Below are positions 1 to 8,433 of a stretch of DNA of 56,291 nt, in pieces. The position numbers and the translations under genes were made by a program. Within the stretch, counting starts at the first letter, position 1, and each line of letters begins with the position of its first letter. Origin of the DNA: Alphaproteobacteria bacterium (GTDB taxonomy: Bacteria > Pseudomonadota > Alphaproteobacteria > Reyranellales > Reyranellaceae); contig VGCZ01000034.1 of the NCBI GenBank assembly GCA_016869975.1, positions 1-56,291 of the forward strand, read 5' to 3'. The notes under the pieces are model-generated. The model saw only the letters and a list, made by a program, of their open reading frames with translations. It made no database searches and was not told where the DNA came from.

Positions 1-146
1 CGCCCTGTCCGCCATATATAATTGATTTTGCTACTAAATTCCTTGTTTGATGTTTCTTCCCCCAATGATCCTCGAAGTTGTCTGCGGATCGACCGCTCCT
101 TCCAAACGAGACTGAGCCGGACGAACCTAGTACCTCGGCACGGAGA

Positions 147-403
147 TTATGACTCTTTGTCGGTGTCAGGATAGGCGCGCAGGAGTTTGTCGCGGGCGCG
201 CTGTGTTGTGAACGTCCAGTTGATGCGAGCGCCGGAGGCGTTGCGCTGGTCGGCGGTCTTGACCGCGCGCCACGGCCGGTGGCGTCGAGGAAGACGAACA
301 GGTTGGCGATCCCGTTGCGGCGGTACTCGCAGTCCCAGCGCTCGAGCTGGCAGGGCGCGGCCGGGATCGGCTGGCGGGCCTCGCCGATCAGCTGGGTCGG
401 GCT
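147..403 (-). pseudogene. Decayed IS630-family transposase remnant
   Basis: On the minus strand, the segment from about 403 down to 270 translates to a run with GEARQPIP, CEYRRNGIANLF and FLDAT. After a frame change it continues as RPWRAVKTAD and then QRNASGARINWTFTT and KLLRAYP, ending at the TAA at 147-149. These are recognisable pieces of the DDE domain and the extreme C-terminus of IS630-family transposases. The N-terminal helix-turn-helix, a long central stretch (between the AVKTAD-like and QRNASG-like blocks) and the reading frame are lost, so it cannot be active. It ends against a hydrolase fragment on the opposite strand. Family assignment is from remembered motifs. Confidence 0.7.
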
Positions 404-408
404 TGCGC

Positions 409-498
409 GGCGGCGTGATGTCCGACTGCGGGCATTTCATCCCGGAGGAGCAACCCGCGCTGCTGGCCGTGCGCCTGCTGGAATTCTTCCGCGTCTGA
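409..498 (+). pseudogene. C-terminal fragment of an alpha/beta hydrolase
   Basis: The last 30 or so codons before the TGA at 496-498 read GGVMSDCGHFIPEEQP followed by LLAVRLLEFF. This is the typical C-terminal end of haloacetate-dehalogenase/epoxide-hydrolase-like alpha/beta hydrolases, where the GHF histidine is the catalytic base and EEQP leads into the last helix. No upstream hydrolase sequence remains; the frame runs straight into the IS630 remnant on the other strand. It is probably the stump of a gene destroyed by the insertion and later deletion. Confidence 0.55.
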
Positions 499-502
499 GG
501 AA

Positions 503-1408
503 TCAGCGCGCGACGACCTCCTCGTTCTCTTCCTGCTGCAGCGCAAAGATCGAGGTGTAGCCCTTCGACCAGTCCGGCGGAATCAGGCAGGGCCGCGGAT
601 CGTGGTGCGCGAACGCAGCGCGCTTGCCGCGGACGACGTACTGGTCGTGCTTCGGCTTGATCGGGTTGACGGTGTACGGAAAGGCGTCCGCCGAAGTCAG
701 GGTATTGAGCAGCAGCGGCCGGCCCAGGTCCGAGTCGTTCCTCGCCGAGTAATGCAACGTGCGGCAGTTGTGGATGGTCAGCGAGCCCGCCGGGCCCGGC
801 ATGAACACCGCTCTCGACAGGTCGAGCTTCGCACAATCGGCCTCCGACAGGCAGCCGGTCCAGTTGCCCCTGGCGTCGTACTGCGACAGCATCGGGTCGA
901 TCAGGTGGCTACGCGGCAGCACGCCGAGCGGCCCCTGCTCCATGCCGCAGTCGTACAGGTAGGTCCCCACGGTGAGCGGCGAGTAGTTGGTGTGCGGCCA
1001 GAAGCTGATGTCGTAGTGCCACTTTACTTCCTCGCCGCCCTGGGCCCATTTGAAGTTGAGCTTGGAGTGGTGGAACTTGACGTCGGGCCCGACCAGGTCG
1101 GCGACGATGTCCGGCATCGGCGAGTGCAAGCAGTACTCCCAGAACACCGGGTGCTGCTCCACCGGGTTGGAGACGCGGCGCAGGCGCGGCGCTTCGGGAC
1201 AATGCTTCGGCTCCAAATCGAACACCGCATCGGCCTTCGTGACCTTGCGGCTGCGCTCGACCAGTTCTTCGGTCGCCGCGCGCAGCTTGGCGATCCACTC
1301 GGCGCTGATGGCGCGCTCGACCAGCAGGTAGCCCTCGGCGAAGTAGAACTCGCGCTGCGCCTGGGTCAGCACCTTGGGCGGGATTCCGAGCACCTGTTCC
1401 GGGGTCAT
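503..1408 (-). CDS. Phytanoyl-CoA dioxygenase (PhyH) family protein
   Basis: A 301-residue protein of the Fe(II)/2-oxoglutarate-dependent PhyH family, which hydroxylates small organic substrates in the cytoplasm. The iron triad is visible: H131 and D133 in WHYDISFWPH, and a distal His, probably H219 in TLHYSARN. R230 is a plausible 2-oxoglutarate-binding arginine. Length is normal for bacterial PhyH proteins. The ATG at 1406-1408 overlaps the stop of a possible small upstream ORF (ATGA), suggesting translational coupling. The divergent neighbour is a CaiB/BaiF CoA-transferase, so a role in degrading a CoA-activated or halogenated acid is possible, but the substrate cannot be read from the sequence. 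Confidence 0.9.
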   Translation of the reverse strand: MTPEQVLGIPPKVLTQAQREFYFAEGYLLVERAISAEWIAKLRAATEELVERSRKVTKADAVFDLEPKHCPEAPRLRRVSNPVEQHPVFWEYCLHSPMPDIVADLVGPDVKFHHSKLNFKWAQGGEEVKWHYDISFWPHTNYSPLTVGTYLYDCGMEQGPLGVLPRSHLIDPMLSQYDARGNWTGCLSEADCAKLDLSRAVFMPGPAGSLTIHNCRTLHYSARNDSDLGRPLLLNTLTSADAFPYTVNPIKPKHDQYVVRGKRAAFAHHDPRPCLIPPDWSKGYTSIFALQQEENEEVVAR

Positions 1409-1662
1409 GGCTTGGCTCCTGCGCGAATGTTGCGGATCATGTACTCCTGCCGGCTGGAAAGAAAGCGCGAGTCGCCGATGCCTATCTCACCCTGCCGCGC
1501 GATCGGCACTTCCTGTTCCAGCTGGCGGTGCTGGAACCGCTGCAGCAGCTCCGGCCGCTCGCGCATGGCTGCCGGGGCGACCTGTTCGCCATGCGCGCAG
1601 GCCGCCGCGACCGCATCGGCGCTGGCCTCGTTTCGGCGCTGAGCCTCCTTCAGGAACACCAA
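1405..1662 (-). CDS. Small hypothetical protein upstream of the PhyH gene
   Basis: An 85-codon frame with a TTG start (GTG one codon later), ending in a TGA that overlaps the ATG of the PhyH gene by the ATGA arrangement. The product is hydrophilic, mostly predicted helical and rich in Glu, Arg, Gln and Ala, with no motif I recognise. In-frame sequence continues upstream to a TGA at 1693-1695 without an ATG, and no Shine-Dalgarno is evident at the TTG. Support is the overlap and the coding-like composition only. If it is not a gene, 1409-1840 is a 432-base spacer holding the promoters of the divergent neighbours. Confidence 0.4.
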   Translation of the reverse strand: MVFLKEAQRRNEASADAVAAACAHGEQVAPAAMRERPELLQRFQHRQLEQEVPIARQGEIGIGDSRFLSSRQEYMIRNIRAGAKP

Positions 1663-1840
1663 ATAGTCGCGCTTGATTCGCTCGTTTGCGGGTCATTGCT
1701 TACGCACGGTTCAGTCCCCTTGGCTGGAGTTACAGTTCACGGTGGGGACGACGATCTCGGCTACGCGCGAAGCAGGATGCCCCCGACACCGCCGCCTGCG
1801 CTACCATGGCACCGGTAACAGCCGTGGGACTTCGTGCGCA

Positions 1841-3037
1841 ATGAGCAAGCCGACCGGCCCGCTTCAGGGCATCCGCATTCTCGACCTCACCGCAATTCTG
1901 TTCGGGCCCTTCGCCACGCAGACGCTGGGCGACTGGGGCGCGGAGGTGATCAAGATCGAGTCGCTGACCGGCGATGGCTGGCGCTTCAGCGGCCAGTTCC
2001 GCAATCGCGGCATGAGCGGCCAGTTCATGGCGGCCAACCGCAACAAGCGCAGCCTGGCGCTCGACCTCAAGCATCCCGACGGCGCCGCCGTTCTGCGCCG
2101 CCTGATCCCCACCGCCGACGCGCTGGTCACCAACGTACGGCCGGCGGCAATGGCGCGGCTGGGCTTCGGCTACGAGGCCTGCCGCGCGCTCAATCCCCGG
2201 CTGGTCTACGCCGCCGCCACCGGCTTCGGGCAGGATGGTCCGTGGGCGGCGCGGCCGGCCTTCGACGAGATCATCCAGGCGGCGTCGGGTTTCGCCTCGG
2301 CGATCGGCACCGACGAGGAGCCGGAATTCGTGCCCAGCCTGGTCGGCGACAAGCTCTGCGGCCTGGCGCTGTCGGCGGCCGTCGCGGCGGCGCTGGTGCA
2401 TCGCGAACGCTCCGGCGTGGGCCAGCTGGTCGAGGTGCCCATGCTCGAGACCGTCGCCGCCTTCAACAGCATCGAGATGCTGGGCGGCCACGCTTTCGTG
2501 CCGCCTATCGGGCCGTCGGGCTACAAGCGCGTGAAGGAGCGGCGGCCGATCCGCACCAAGGACGGCTGGCTCACCATGCTGCCCTATTCTGGCGACAACT
2601 GGTGCGCCTTCTTCGAGACTGTCGGCCATCCGGAATGCATCGAGGAATTCGCGGTGCGCGACCCGGTCAAGCGCGCGGCCAACATCGACAAGATCTACGA
2701 CCGCATGGCCGAGATCGCCATCAAGCGCACGACGGCGGAGTGGGAGAAGCTGCTGCTGTCGATCGACGTGCCGCACACCGCCTTCGCCAAGCTCACCGAG
2801 GTGGCCGAGCAGCCGCATATGAAGGCCGTGGGCCTGTTCGTCGATATCGACCATCCCACCGAAGGCAAGATCCGGCAGGCCCGCCCCTACGCCCGCTTCT
2901 CCGAGACGCCGGCGAGCATGCATCGGCTCACGCCACAACTCGGCGAGCACACCAGGGACGTGCTGCGCGAAGCCGGCTACGGCGAGGCGGAGATCGCCGC
3001 GCTCATCGACAGCAAGGCCGTCGGCGCGCCGAGTTGA
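1841..3037 (+). CDS. CaiB/BaiF family (class III) CoA-transferase
   Basis: A 398-residue class III CoA-transferase, the family that moves CoA between an acyl-CoA donor and a carboxylic acid (formyl-CoA:oxalate, carnitine, bile-acid types). The N-terminus GIRILDLTAILFGPFA with DWGAEVIKIE shortly after is the family signature. The internal RNKRSLALDLKHPDG, GFGYE and TGFGQDGPW blocks follow in normal order. The catalytic Asp is likely within the conserved region after ANRNKRSLALDL. The ATG at 1841 is chosen because homology begins at MSKPTGPLQGIRI; the frame is open upstream to 1673 but that part is non-homologous. A weak GGGAC precedes the start. Confidence 0.93.
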   Translation: MSKPTGPLQGIRILDLTAILFGPFATQTLGDWGAEVIKIESLTGDGWRFSGQFRNRGMSGQFMAANRNKRSLALDLKHPDGAAVLRRLIPTADALVTNVRPAAMARLGFGYEACRALNPRLVYAAATGFGQDGPWAARPAFDEIIQAASGFASAIGTDEEPEFVPSLVGDKLCGLALSAAVAAALVHRERSGVGQLVEVPMLETVAAFNSIEMLGGHAFVPPIGPSGYKRVKERRPIRTKDGWLTMLPYSGDNWCAFFETVGHPECIEEFAVRDPVKRAANIDKIYDRMAEIAIKRTTAEWEKLLLSIDVPHTAFAKLTEVAEQPHMKAVGLFVDIDHPTEGKIRQARPYARFSETPASMHRLTPQLGEHTRDVLREAGYGEAEIAALIDSKAVGAPS

Positions 3038-3102
3038 TTCGCCAATCCCCGCCTCGCGGCCTACATCTGCCGTGTCACCGCCCGTGACGCAGGAGACGCT
3101 CC

Positions 3103-4389
3103 ATGGTCGCGCCCCGCCCCTCCAAGACCCGTATCGGCAATCACGTCCTGAAGCCTGAGACTCTGATGCTGAGCTACGGCTACGACCCGGCGCTGTCGGA
3201 GGGTGCGGTCAAGCCGCCGGTATTCCTCACTTCGACCTTCGTGTTCCGCTCGGCCGAGGAAGGCCGCGACTTCTTCGACTACGCCTCCGGGCGCAAGAAG
3301 CCGCCCGAGGGCACCGGCGCCGGCCTGGTCTATTCGCGCTTCAACCATCCCAACAGCGAGATCGTCGAGGACCGGCTGGCGGTCTACGAGGGCGCCGAGT
3401 CCTGCGTGCTGTTCTCCTCCGGCATGTCGGCGATCGCCACGACCATCCTTGCCTTCGCCCGGCCCGGCGACGTGATCCTGCACTCGCAGCCGCTCTACGG
3501 CGGCACGGAGACTCTGCTGGCCAACACCATGTCGGGCTTCGGCATCGCCGCCGTCGGTTTCGTCGATGGCGTGAGCGAGCCCGCGATACGCGCCGCGGTT
3601 CAGGAAGCGCGCGGCAAGGGCCGCATCGCCGTGATCATGACCGAGACGCCGGCCAACCCGACCAACACGCTGGTCGACATCGAACTGCTGCGCCGGATCG
3701 CCGAGGAGATCGGCGCGACGCAGGGCTCGCGGCCGATGCTGGTCTGCGACAACACCCTGCTCGGCCCGGTGTTCCAGCGCCCGCTCGATCACGGCGCCGA
3801 CGTCTCGGTCTACTCGCTGACCAAGTATGTCGGCGGCCATTCCGACCTGATCGCCGGCGCCGCGTCGGGCGCGCGCGCGACCATCGGGCCGATCAAAGCC
3901 CTGCGCGGCAGCCTCGGCACCCAGCTCGATCCGCATTCCTGCTGGATGCTGGGTCGCTCGCTCGAGACGCTCGGCCTGCGCATGGAGCGCGCCGATTCGA
4001 ACGCCCTGAAGGTCGCCGAGTATCTGCGCGATCATCCCAAGGTCGACAAGGTCCACTACCTGGCGTTCCTCGAGCCGGGCTCGCCGGCACACGCCGCGTT
4101 CATCAGGCAATGCACCGGCGCGGGCTCGACCTTCTCCTTCGACATCAAGGGCGGGCAGAAAGAAGCCTTCGCCTTCCTCAACGCGCTGCAGATCTTCAAG
4201 CTGGCGGTCAGCCTCGGCGGCACCGAGTCGCTCGCCAGCCACCCCGCCGCCATGACGCATTCCGGCGTGCCGGCCGCCGTGCGCGCACGCATCGGCGTGC
4301 TCGACACGACGATCCGCCTGTCGGTCGGCATCGAGCACCCCGACGATTTGATCGCCGATCTGACGCAGGCGCTGGCGGCGACGGCGTGA
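3103..4389 (+). CDS. Cystathionine gamma-synthase / methionine gamma-lyase family PLP enzyme
   Basis: A 428-residue member of the Cys/Met-metabolism PLP family (trans-sulfuration enzymes). The PLP lysine is K241 in [12 protein letters not shown], with D216 in the VCDNT motif contacting the pyridine nitrogen. YSRFNHPN and the SSGMSAIA phosphate-binding segment are also present. Cystathionine gamma-synthase, cystathionine gamma-lyase, O-acetylhomoserine sulfhydrylase and methionine gamma-lyase cannot be separated by eye. The insert around residues 60-75 ([13 protein letters not shown]) marks a subfamily usually annotated 'cystathionine gamma-synthase family'. A GGAG sits before the ATG. It stands alone, convergent with the hydrolase at 4486. 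Confidence 0.93.
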   Translation: MVAPRPSKTRIGNHVLKPETLMLSYGYDPALSEGAVKPPVFLTSTFVFRSAEEGRDFFDYASGRKKPPEGTGAGLVYSRFNHPNSEIVEDRLAVYEGAESCVLFSSGMSAIATTILAFARPGDVILHSQPLYGGTETLLANTMSGFGIAAVGFVDGVSEPAIRAAVQEARGKGRIAVIMTETPANPTNTLVDIELLRRIAEEIGATQGSRPMLVCDNTLLGPVFQRPLDHGADVSVYSLTKYVGGHSDLIAGAASGARATIGPIKALRGSLGTQLDPHSCWMLGRSLETLGLRMERADSNALKVAEYLRDHPKVDKVHYLAFLEPGSPAHAAFIRQCTGAGSTFSFDIKGGQKEAFAFLNALQIFKLAVSLGGTESLASHPAAMTHSGVPAAVRARIGVLDTTIRLSVGIEHPDDLIADLTQALAATA

Positions 4390-4485
4390 GCGGACGGCGC
4401 TTGGACGCCCGACTTCGCGACGCAGTATCTACATCAGAGGGAGCGGATCGTCATCCCGCCCTGTCCGCCATCTTGCGGCCCAGAG

Positions 4486-5232
4486 CTACCGTGGCAGGTG
4501 CGCTTTGAGGAATCGGCGCACGCGGTTGATCGTGCGGGCCTTGAGTTCCGGCGGGTCGCGCCACGGGAAGACGGTGATCTCGGCGTTGGGCGCCAGGGAC
4601 GCGACGTCGATCGACGTCTGCAGCGGATGCGAGATCGTGTCGTCGGGCAACACCAGCATCGGCGCCGGGCAGTCGCGGATGAACGCGCGCGGTACGCTGT
4701 AGAGGAAGTCGGGCTGTACGCGCCACAGGCTGTGGAAGTAAGCGTCGATCGTTTCGGTCGACACGTCGGGGCGGCGCTCGCGAAAGCCGGGTAGCCAGTT
4801 GTCCCGGCTGTGGCGGACCATGACATCGGGGTCTTCCGGCCGATGGCCGACGGTCTGGCAGAACACGGCGGCGACGACGCGTTGCGGCGCGCGCTGCAGC
4901 AGCTTGCCGGCGAAGCAGCCGCCGATGCAGTAGCCCATGAAGAAGAACTGGCGGATGCCGAGATGATCCATCAGCCCGAGCTGGTCGTCGGCGAAGGCCT
5001 CCCACGCGTTCTCCGCCGGCACCGGACCGGTGGACTCGCCGCCATTGGCGTTGCGCTGGTCCATGGTGATGCAGCGGAAGTCGTGCTTGAATTCCTCCAT
5101 CGCGTTGATCACCGCGCTTTGCCAGTTGGCGACGCGCGAGTTCAGCCCGCCGCCCGGCACAACCAACAGCGGGAAGCCGGAGCCGACCTCCTCGTAGCGG
5201 ATACGCACGTCATCCCTTTGATAGACCGGCAT
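4486..5232 (-). CDS. Alpha/beta hydrolase with a cysteine nucleophile elbow
   Basis: A 248-residue alpha/beta-hydrolase-fold protein. The oxyanion region is VVPGGGLNS (about 24-32), and the nucleophile elbow G-Y-C-I-G-G places Cys at residue 102 where Ser or Asp is usual. Dienelactone-hydrolase-like members also use Cys. The C-terminal region lacks a clear GH motif for the catalytic His (it reads FPWRDPPELKA), so hydrolytic activity is uncertain. It may be a specialised thiol hydrolase or a non-catalytic fold. It lies 27 bases downstream of the class-IV aminotransferase, which is on the same strand, so the two probably share a transcript. Confidence 0.85.
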   Translation of the reverse strand: MPVYQRDDVRIRYEEVGSGFPLLVVPGGGLNSRVANWQSAVINAMEEFKHDFRCITMDQRNANGGESTGPVPAENAWEAFADDQLGLMDHLGIRQFFFMGYCIGGCFAGKLLQRAPQRVVAAVFCQTVGHRPEDPDVMVRHSRDNWLPGFRERRPDVSTETIDAYFHSLWRVQPDFLYSVPRAFIRDCPAPMLVLPDDTISHPLQTSIDVASLAPNAEITVFPWRDPPELKARTINRVRRFLKAHLPR

Positions 5233-5259
5233 TCAAATCTCTCCCCAACGATACGAGCT

Positions 5260-6174
5260 CTATCCTCTGACGGCCCAACTGTAGTCCACGGGCGTGGTTT
5301 CGCCCGGGTTCTGGTGCCAGGCCCAGTACAGGTCGTGGATGCGGCTGGTCAACGCGCCGGGCGCGCCGTTGCCCAGGATGCGGTTGTCGAGCCGCGTGAT
5401 CGGCATCACGCCGCCGGCGGTCGAGGTGGCGAAGATCTCGTCGGCGTCGCGGAACTCGGCCACGCCCACCGCTCGCACCTCGATCGGCACGCCCTCGCGG
5501 CGGCACAGATCGATCACCGCGCCGCGCGTGATGCCTTCGAGCACGCCGCTGTCCGGCGTCAGCACCTTTCCGTCGCGCACGGCGAAGACGTTGAAGCCCG
5601 GCCCCTCGGTGATAGTGCCCTCCAGGCTGGGCAGGATCACCGTGTCGGCGCCCGCGTCACAAGCCTCGAACAACCCGCATTCCATATCGAGCCAGTGATA
5701 GTTCTTCACCGTCGGATCGACCGACGCGGCGGGAATGCGCGGGCGTGCGGCGATCACGGCGGACAGCCCGGTGCGCCGCTTCTCCTCGCTGGCGATCCAG
5801 ACGAAGGGGATCGCGTAGGCCATGAAGCGGTTGCGGCACTGCCGGATGTCGCGCACGCCGGGCGGCGGCCGGCCGCGCGTGCAGACCATCGCGACATAGG
5901 CCTCGCGCAAGCCGGTGCGGCGCACGCAGTCCATCAGGATCGCGCGCAAGCCATCGCGGTCGTGGCCGGGATCCATGCGCAGCTTCGCCATCGAGGAGGT
6001 GAAGCGATCGAGATGATGCTCGAGCCGGAAGAAGCGGCCGTTCCAGACATGCACCACGTCGTAAGTGACGTCGGAGCGGGTGAAGCCGTAGTCGAGCGCC
6101 GAGACGGTGAGCTGCTCGACCGGCATGTAGGCGCCGTCGGCGAAGGCGACGCCTGCGGGCATCAGGTCTGACAT
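5260..6174 (-). CDS. Class IV aminotransferase (BCAT / D-amino-acid transaminase-like)
   Basis: A 304-residue fold-type IV PLP aminotransferase. The Schiff-base lysine is K157 in VKNYHWLD, and the glutamate that contacts the PLP ring nitrogen is E190 in GTITEGPGFN. The N-terminal SALDYGFTRSDVTYD block and C-terminal FATSTAGGVMPIT are normal for the family. The branched-chain, D-alanine and (R)-amine transaminase subgroups cannot be assigned with confidence by eye. The ATG at 6174 is chosen because homology begins there; an upstream ATG at 6258 would overlap the divergent gene at 6211. It is followed by the alpha/beta hydrolase gene. Confidence 0.9.
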   Translation of the reverse strand: MSDLMPAGVAFADGAYMPVEQLTVSALDYGFTRSDVTYDVVHVWNGRFFRLEHHLDRFTSSMAKLRMDPGHDRDGLRAILMDCVRRTGLREAYVAMVCTRGRPPPGVRDIRQCRNRFMAYAIPFVWIASEEKRRTGLSAVIAARPRIPAASVDPTVKNYHWLDMECGLFEACDAGADTVILPSLEGTITEGPGFNVFAVRDGKVLTPDSGVLEGITRGAVIDLCRREGVPIEVRAVGVAEFRDADEIFATSTAGGVMPITRLDNRILGNGAPGALTSRIHDLYWAWHQNPGETTPVDYSWAVRG

Positions 6175-6210
6175 GCTGGCGATATTGGCCGGGTCCTGTA
6201 GTGTCCGTCC

Positions 6211-6765
6211 ATGGTCGAGACGGGTTGGGTCATCCGCGTGCGCCGGCTGGCGCAGCATCGCCGCGATGGCAAGTCACGCACCTATGGTCGCTACGAGACC
6301 TTCCTGCGCGGCAAGCCGATCGCCGGCCTGCGCGGTTTCGTCTGCGAGGCGATCGGGCCGGGTGACAACAAGACCTTGAACAACGGCAAGCGCATCGAGC
6401 CCGGCCGCTATCCGCTGTTCACCCACTGGCACGGCGCGAAATACGCCTCGGTGGGCTACTCGCTCGATGCCGAGACGCCGGGCGCGCTGAGGATGCCGGC
6501 GATCCGCGTCGGCGACACCAAGGCGCGCACCGACATCCTGATCCATCCCGGCCATCCGCCGACGCCCTACCTGTCGAGCGTGGGCTGCTTCAACCTCACC
6601 GCGCCCCTGAAGCCCACGCAGGAGATGGAGTTCTGGGAATCGCGCGCGCGCGTCATCGCCCTGATCGACAGCCTGCGCGCCTTCGCGCCCGCAGCTTTCG
6701 TGCCGCAGGACATCACGCGCATCCCGGACGCCTGGCTGGTGGTCCAGGGCGAGCCGGGCGACTGA
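6211..6765 (+). CDS. DUF5675-like protein with an L,D-transpeptidase-like H...SxGC signature
   Basis: A 184-residue soluble protein matching my recollection of the DUF5675 family. Landmarks are ECIGPGD-like CEAIGPGDNK, NNGKRIEPGRYPL, a YSLDAETPG stretch, and ILIHPGHPP followed by YLSSVGCFN. The pairing of H112/H115 with C126 in S-x-G-C resembles the catalytic arrangement of YkuD-type L,D-transpeptidases, so a peptidoglycan-linked activity is possible. I see no signal peptide, which argues against a periplasmic enzyme unless it is exported in some other way. Its ATG is 36 bases from the divergent aminotransferase start, so both promoters must overlap. Confidence 0.7.
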   Translation: MVETGWVIRVRRLAQHRRDGKSRTYGRYETFLRGKPIAGLRGFVCEAIGPGDNKTLNNGKRIEPGRYPLFTHWHGAKYASVGYSLDAETPGALRMPAIRVGDTKARTDILIHPGHPPTPYLSSVGCFNLTAPLKPTQEMEFWESRARVIALIDSLRAFAPAAFVPQDITRIPDAWLVVQGEPGD

Positions 6766-6854
6766 TCAGACAGCGGCTTCCGAGCCGGCACAGCGCCCGC
6801 TACATAGTCTGGTCCGCCACGGTCTTCACAGCCACGAATTCGGAGGGACGCGCC

Positions 6855-8309
6855 ATGGGAGCACGCACGGGCCGGCAGTTCCTCGACGGGCTGCGTCGCA
6901 CACAGCGCGAGATCTGGGTCGATGGCGAGCGTATCGCCGACGTCACGGCGCATCCCAAGCTGGCCGGCGGCGCCAATAGCCTGGCGGCGATCTTCGATCG
7001 CCAGCACGCGTATGCCGCCGATTGCCTCTACACCGACCCACAGAGCGGCGAGCCGACCAATGTCAGCCACATGATCCCGCGCTCGCGCGAGGATCTGCGG
7101 CGGCGCCACGCCGGGCTGGTGCGGCTGTCGGAAGGCTCGATGGGCATCATGGGCCGTACGCCCGATTACATGAACATGAAGTTCGCCGCCTTCGCCTCCG
7201 CGCCCGCCGTGTGGGCCGGCGCCGACGGACGCAATGAACGCGGCGCGCGCAACATCGTGGCGTTCCAGCGCCACCTCGCCAAAGCCGACACCGCGCTGAC
7301 CCACACCATCATCCAGGCGACGATCGACAAGCGCACCGATGCGCGCGTCGTCGGCAACAGGGCCGCCATCCGCAAGGTCGGCCAGACCGACAAGGGCATC
7401 ATCGTGCGCGGCGCGCGCGTGCTGGCGACGCTGGCGCCCTACGCCGACGAGCAGACGGTCTATCCCAGCCAGCCGCTGCCGCCGGAGGCCACCGACTACG
7501 CGCTGTCCTTCGCCATTCCGCTCGACACGCCGGGCCTGGTCTTCCTGTGCCGCGATTCGGCCGCCGCGCCCGGCGCCGATCCCTTCGACAAGCCGCTGTC
7601 GTCGCGCTTCGACGAACAGGACGCCTTCTGCATCTTCGACGACGTGCTGGTGCCGTGGGAGCGCGTGTTCATCGATGGCGACGTGGCGATCTACAACTCG
7701 CTGCGCGAGACCGGCTACGCCATCGGCATGACGACGCAGTCGACCATCCGCGCGCTGACCAAGCTGGAGTTCGCCTATGGCCTCGCCAGCCGCATGGCGG
7801 AGCTGATCGGCGATCGCTCGCCCGCCACGACCGAGATGCTGGGCGAGCTGGCCTGCTACGTGCGACTGACCGCCAACGCGCTCGAGCTGTCGCTGGAGAA
7901 GGCCTGGCAGCGCGCCGACGGCGTGTGGTTCCCAGACGGCGCGGTGCTCGATCCGATGCGCTCGATGCTGCCGGTGTGGATGCCCAGGGTGGCCGAGATC
8001 ATCACCCTGATCGGCAGCCACAATCTGCTCACCACGCCCAGCCGGGCGCAGCTCCACGATCCGAAGCTGCGGCCCCTGATCGACGAGATGCTGCACGGCG
8101 CCGACGGCGCCGCGGCCGACGAGCGCGCCCAGGTCTTCCGCATGGCCTGGGATTTCGTCGGCTCCTCGCTGGGCGGCCGCGGCTTTCTCTACGAGCGCTT
8201 CTATCTGACCTCCGCGTCGCGCAACAAGCAGATGCTGCACGAGCGCTTCTTCGACCGCCGCCGCGCACGCGCCCTGCTCGACGACATGCTGTCGCGCGCC
8301 CAGCGCTGA
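6855..8309 (+). CDS. HpaB-family FADH2-dependent monooxygenase
   Basis: A 484-residue member of the 4-hydroxyphenylacetate 3-monooxygenase large-subunit family, which also contains 4-hydroxybutyryl-CoA dehydratase and other acyl-CoA-dehydrogenase-fold flavin enzymes. The N-terminal RTGRQFLDGLR, the central IPLDTPGLVFLCR and the SRFDEQDAFCIFDDVLVPWERVF block are characteristic. These are two-component enzymes using reduced FAD supplied by an HpaC-type reductase. No reductase gene is adjacent, so it must be elsewhere. A good GGAGGG lies before the ATG. Substrate unknown. Confidence 0.9.
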   Translation: MGARTGRQFLDGLRRTQREIWVDGERIADVTAHPKLAGGANSLAAIFDRQHAYAADCLYTDPQSGEPTNVSHMIPRSREDLRRRHAGLVRLSEGSMGIMGRTPDYMNMKFAAFASAPAVWAGADGRNERGARNIVAFQRHLAKADTALTHTIIQATIDKRTDARVVGNRAAIRKVGQTDKGIIVRGARVLATLAPYADEQTVYPSQPLPPEATDYALSFAIPLDTPGLVFLCRDSAAAPGADPFDKPLSSRFDEQDAFCIFDDVLVPWERVFIDGDVAIYNSLRETGYAIGMTTQSTIRALTKLEFAYGLASRMAELIGDRSPATTEMLGELACYVRLTANALELSLEKAWQRADGVWFPDGAVLDPMRSMLPVWMPRVAEIITLIGSHNLLTTPSRAQLHDPKLRPLIDEMLHGADGAAADERAQVFRMAWDFVGSSLGGRGFLYERFYLTSASRNKQMLHERFFDRRRARALLDDMLSRAQR

Positions 8310-8433
8310 GCGATCAGCAGGGCGCCGCTCCGCCGAGCAAGGCGCGACGATCGATCATGTCGTTCCGAACACTACCATACCCGCCGCCGACAGCGGATCC
8401 CGGCGACGACGGGAATAGTCATTGGCGTCCAGG

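Noticed and set aside
1-15. 15-base match between 1-15 and 4457-4471
   Set aside because: A match of this length is likely by chance in 56 kb of GC-rich sequence, and neither copy has flanking structure.
1487-1696. Small frame with ATG at 1696 upstream of the PhyH gene
   Set aside because: Its ATG is in a different frame from the 85-codon frame that abuts PhyH, and the translation is arginine/proline-rich without a sensible end.
4810-6171. 453-codon plus-strand frame
   Set aside because: Overlaps two confirmed minus-strand enzymes and has no recognisable domain.
6567-8240. 557-codon minus-strand open frame opposite the HpaB-like gene
   Set aside because: Shadow frame; the plus strand encodes a complete recognisable enzyme and this translation has no motif.
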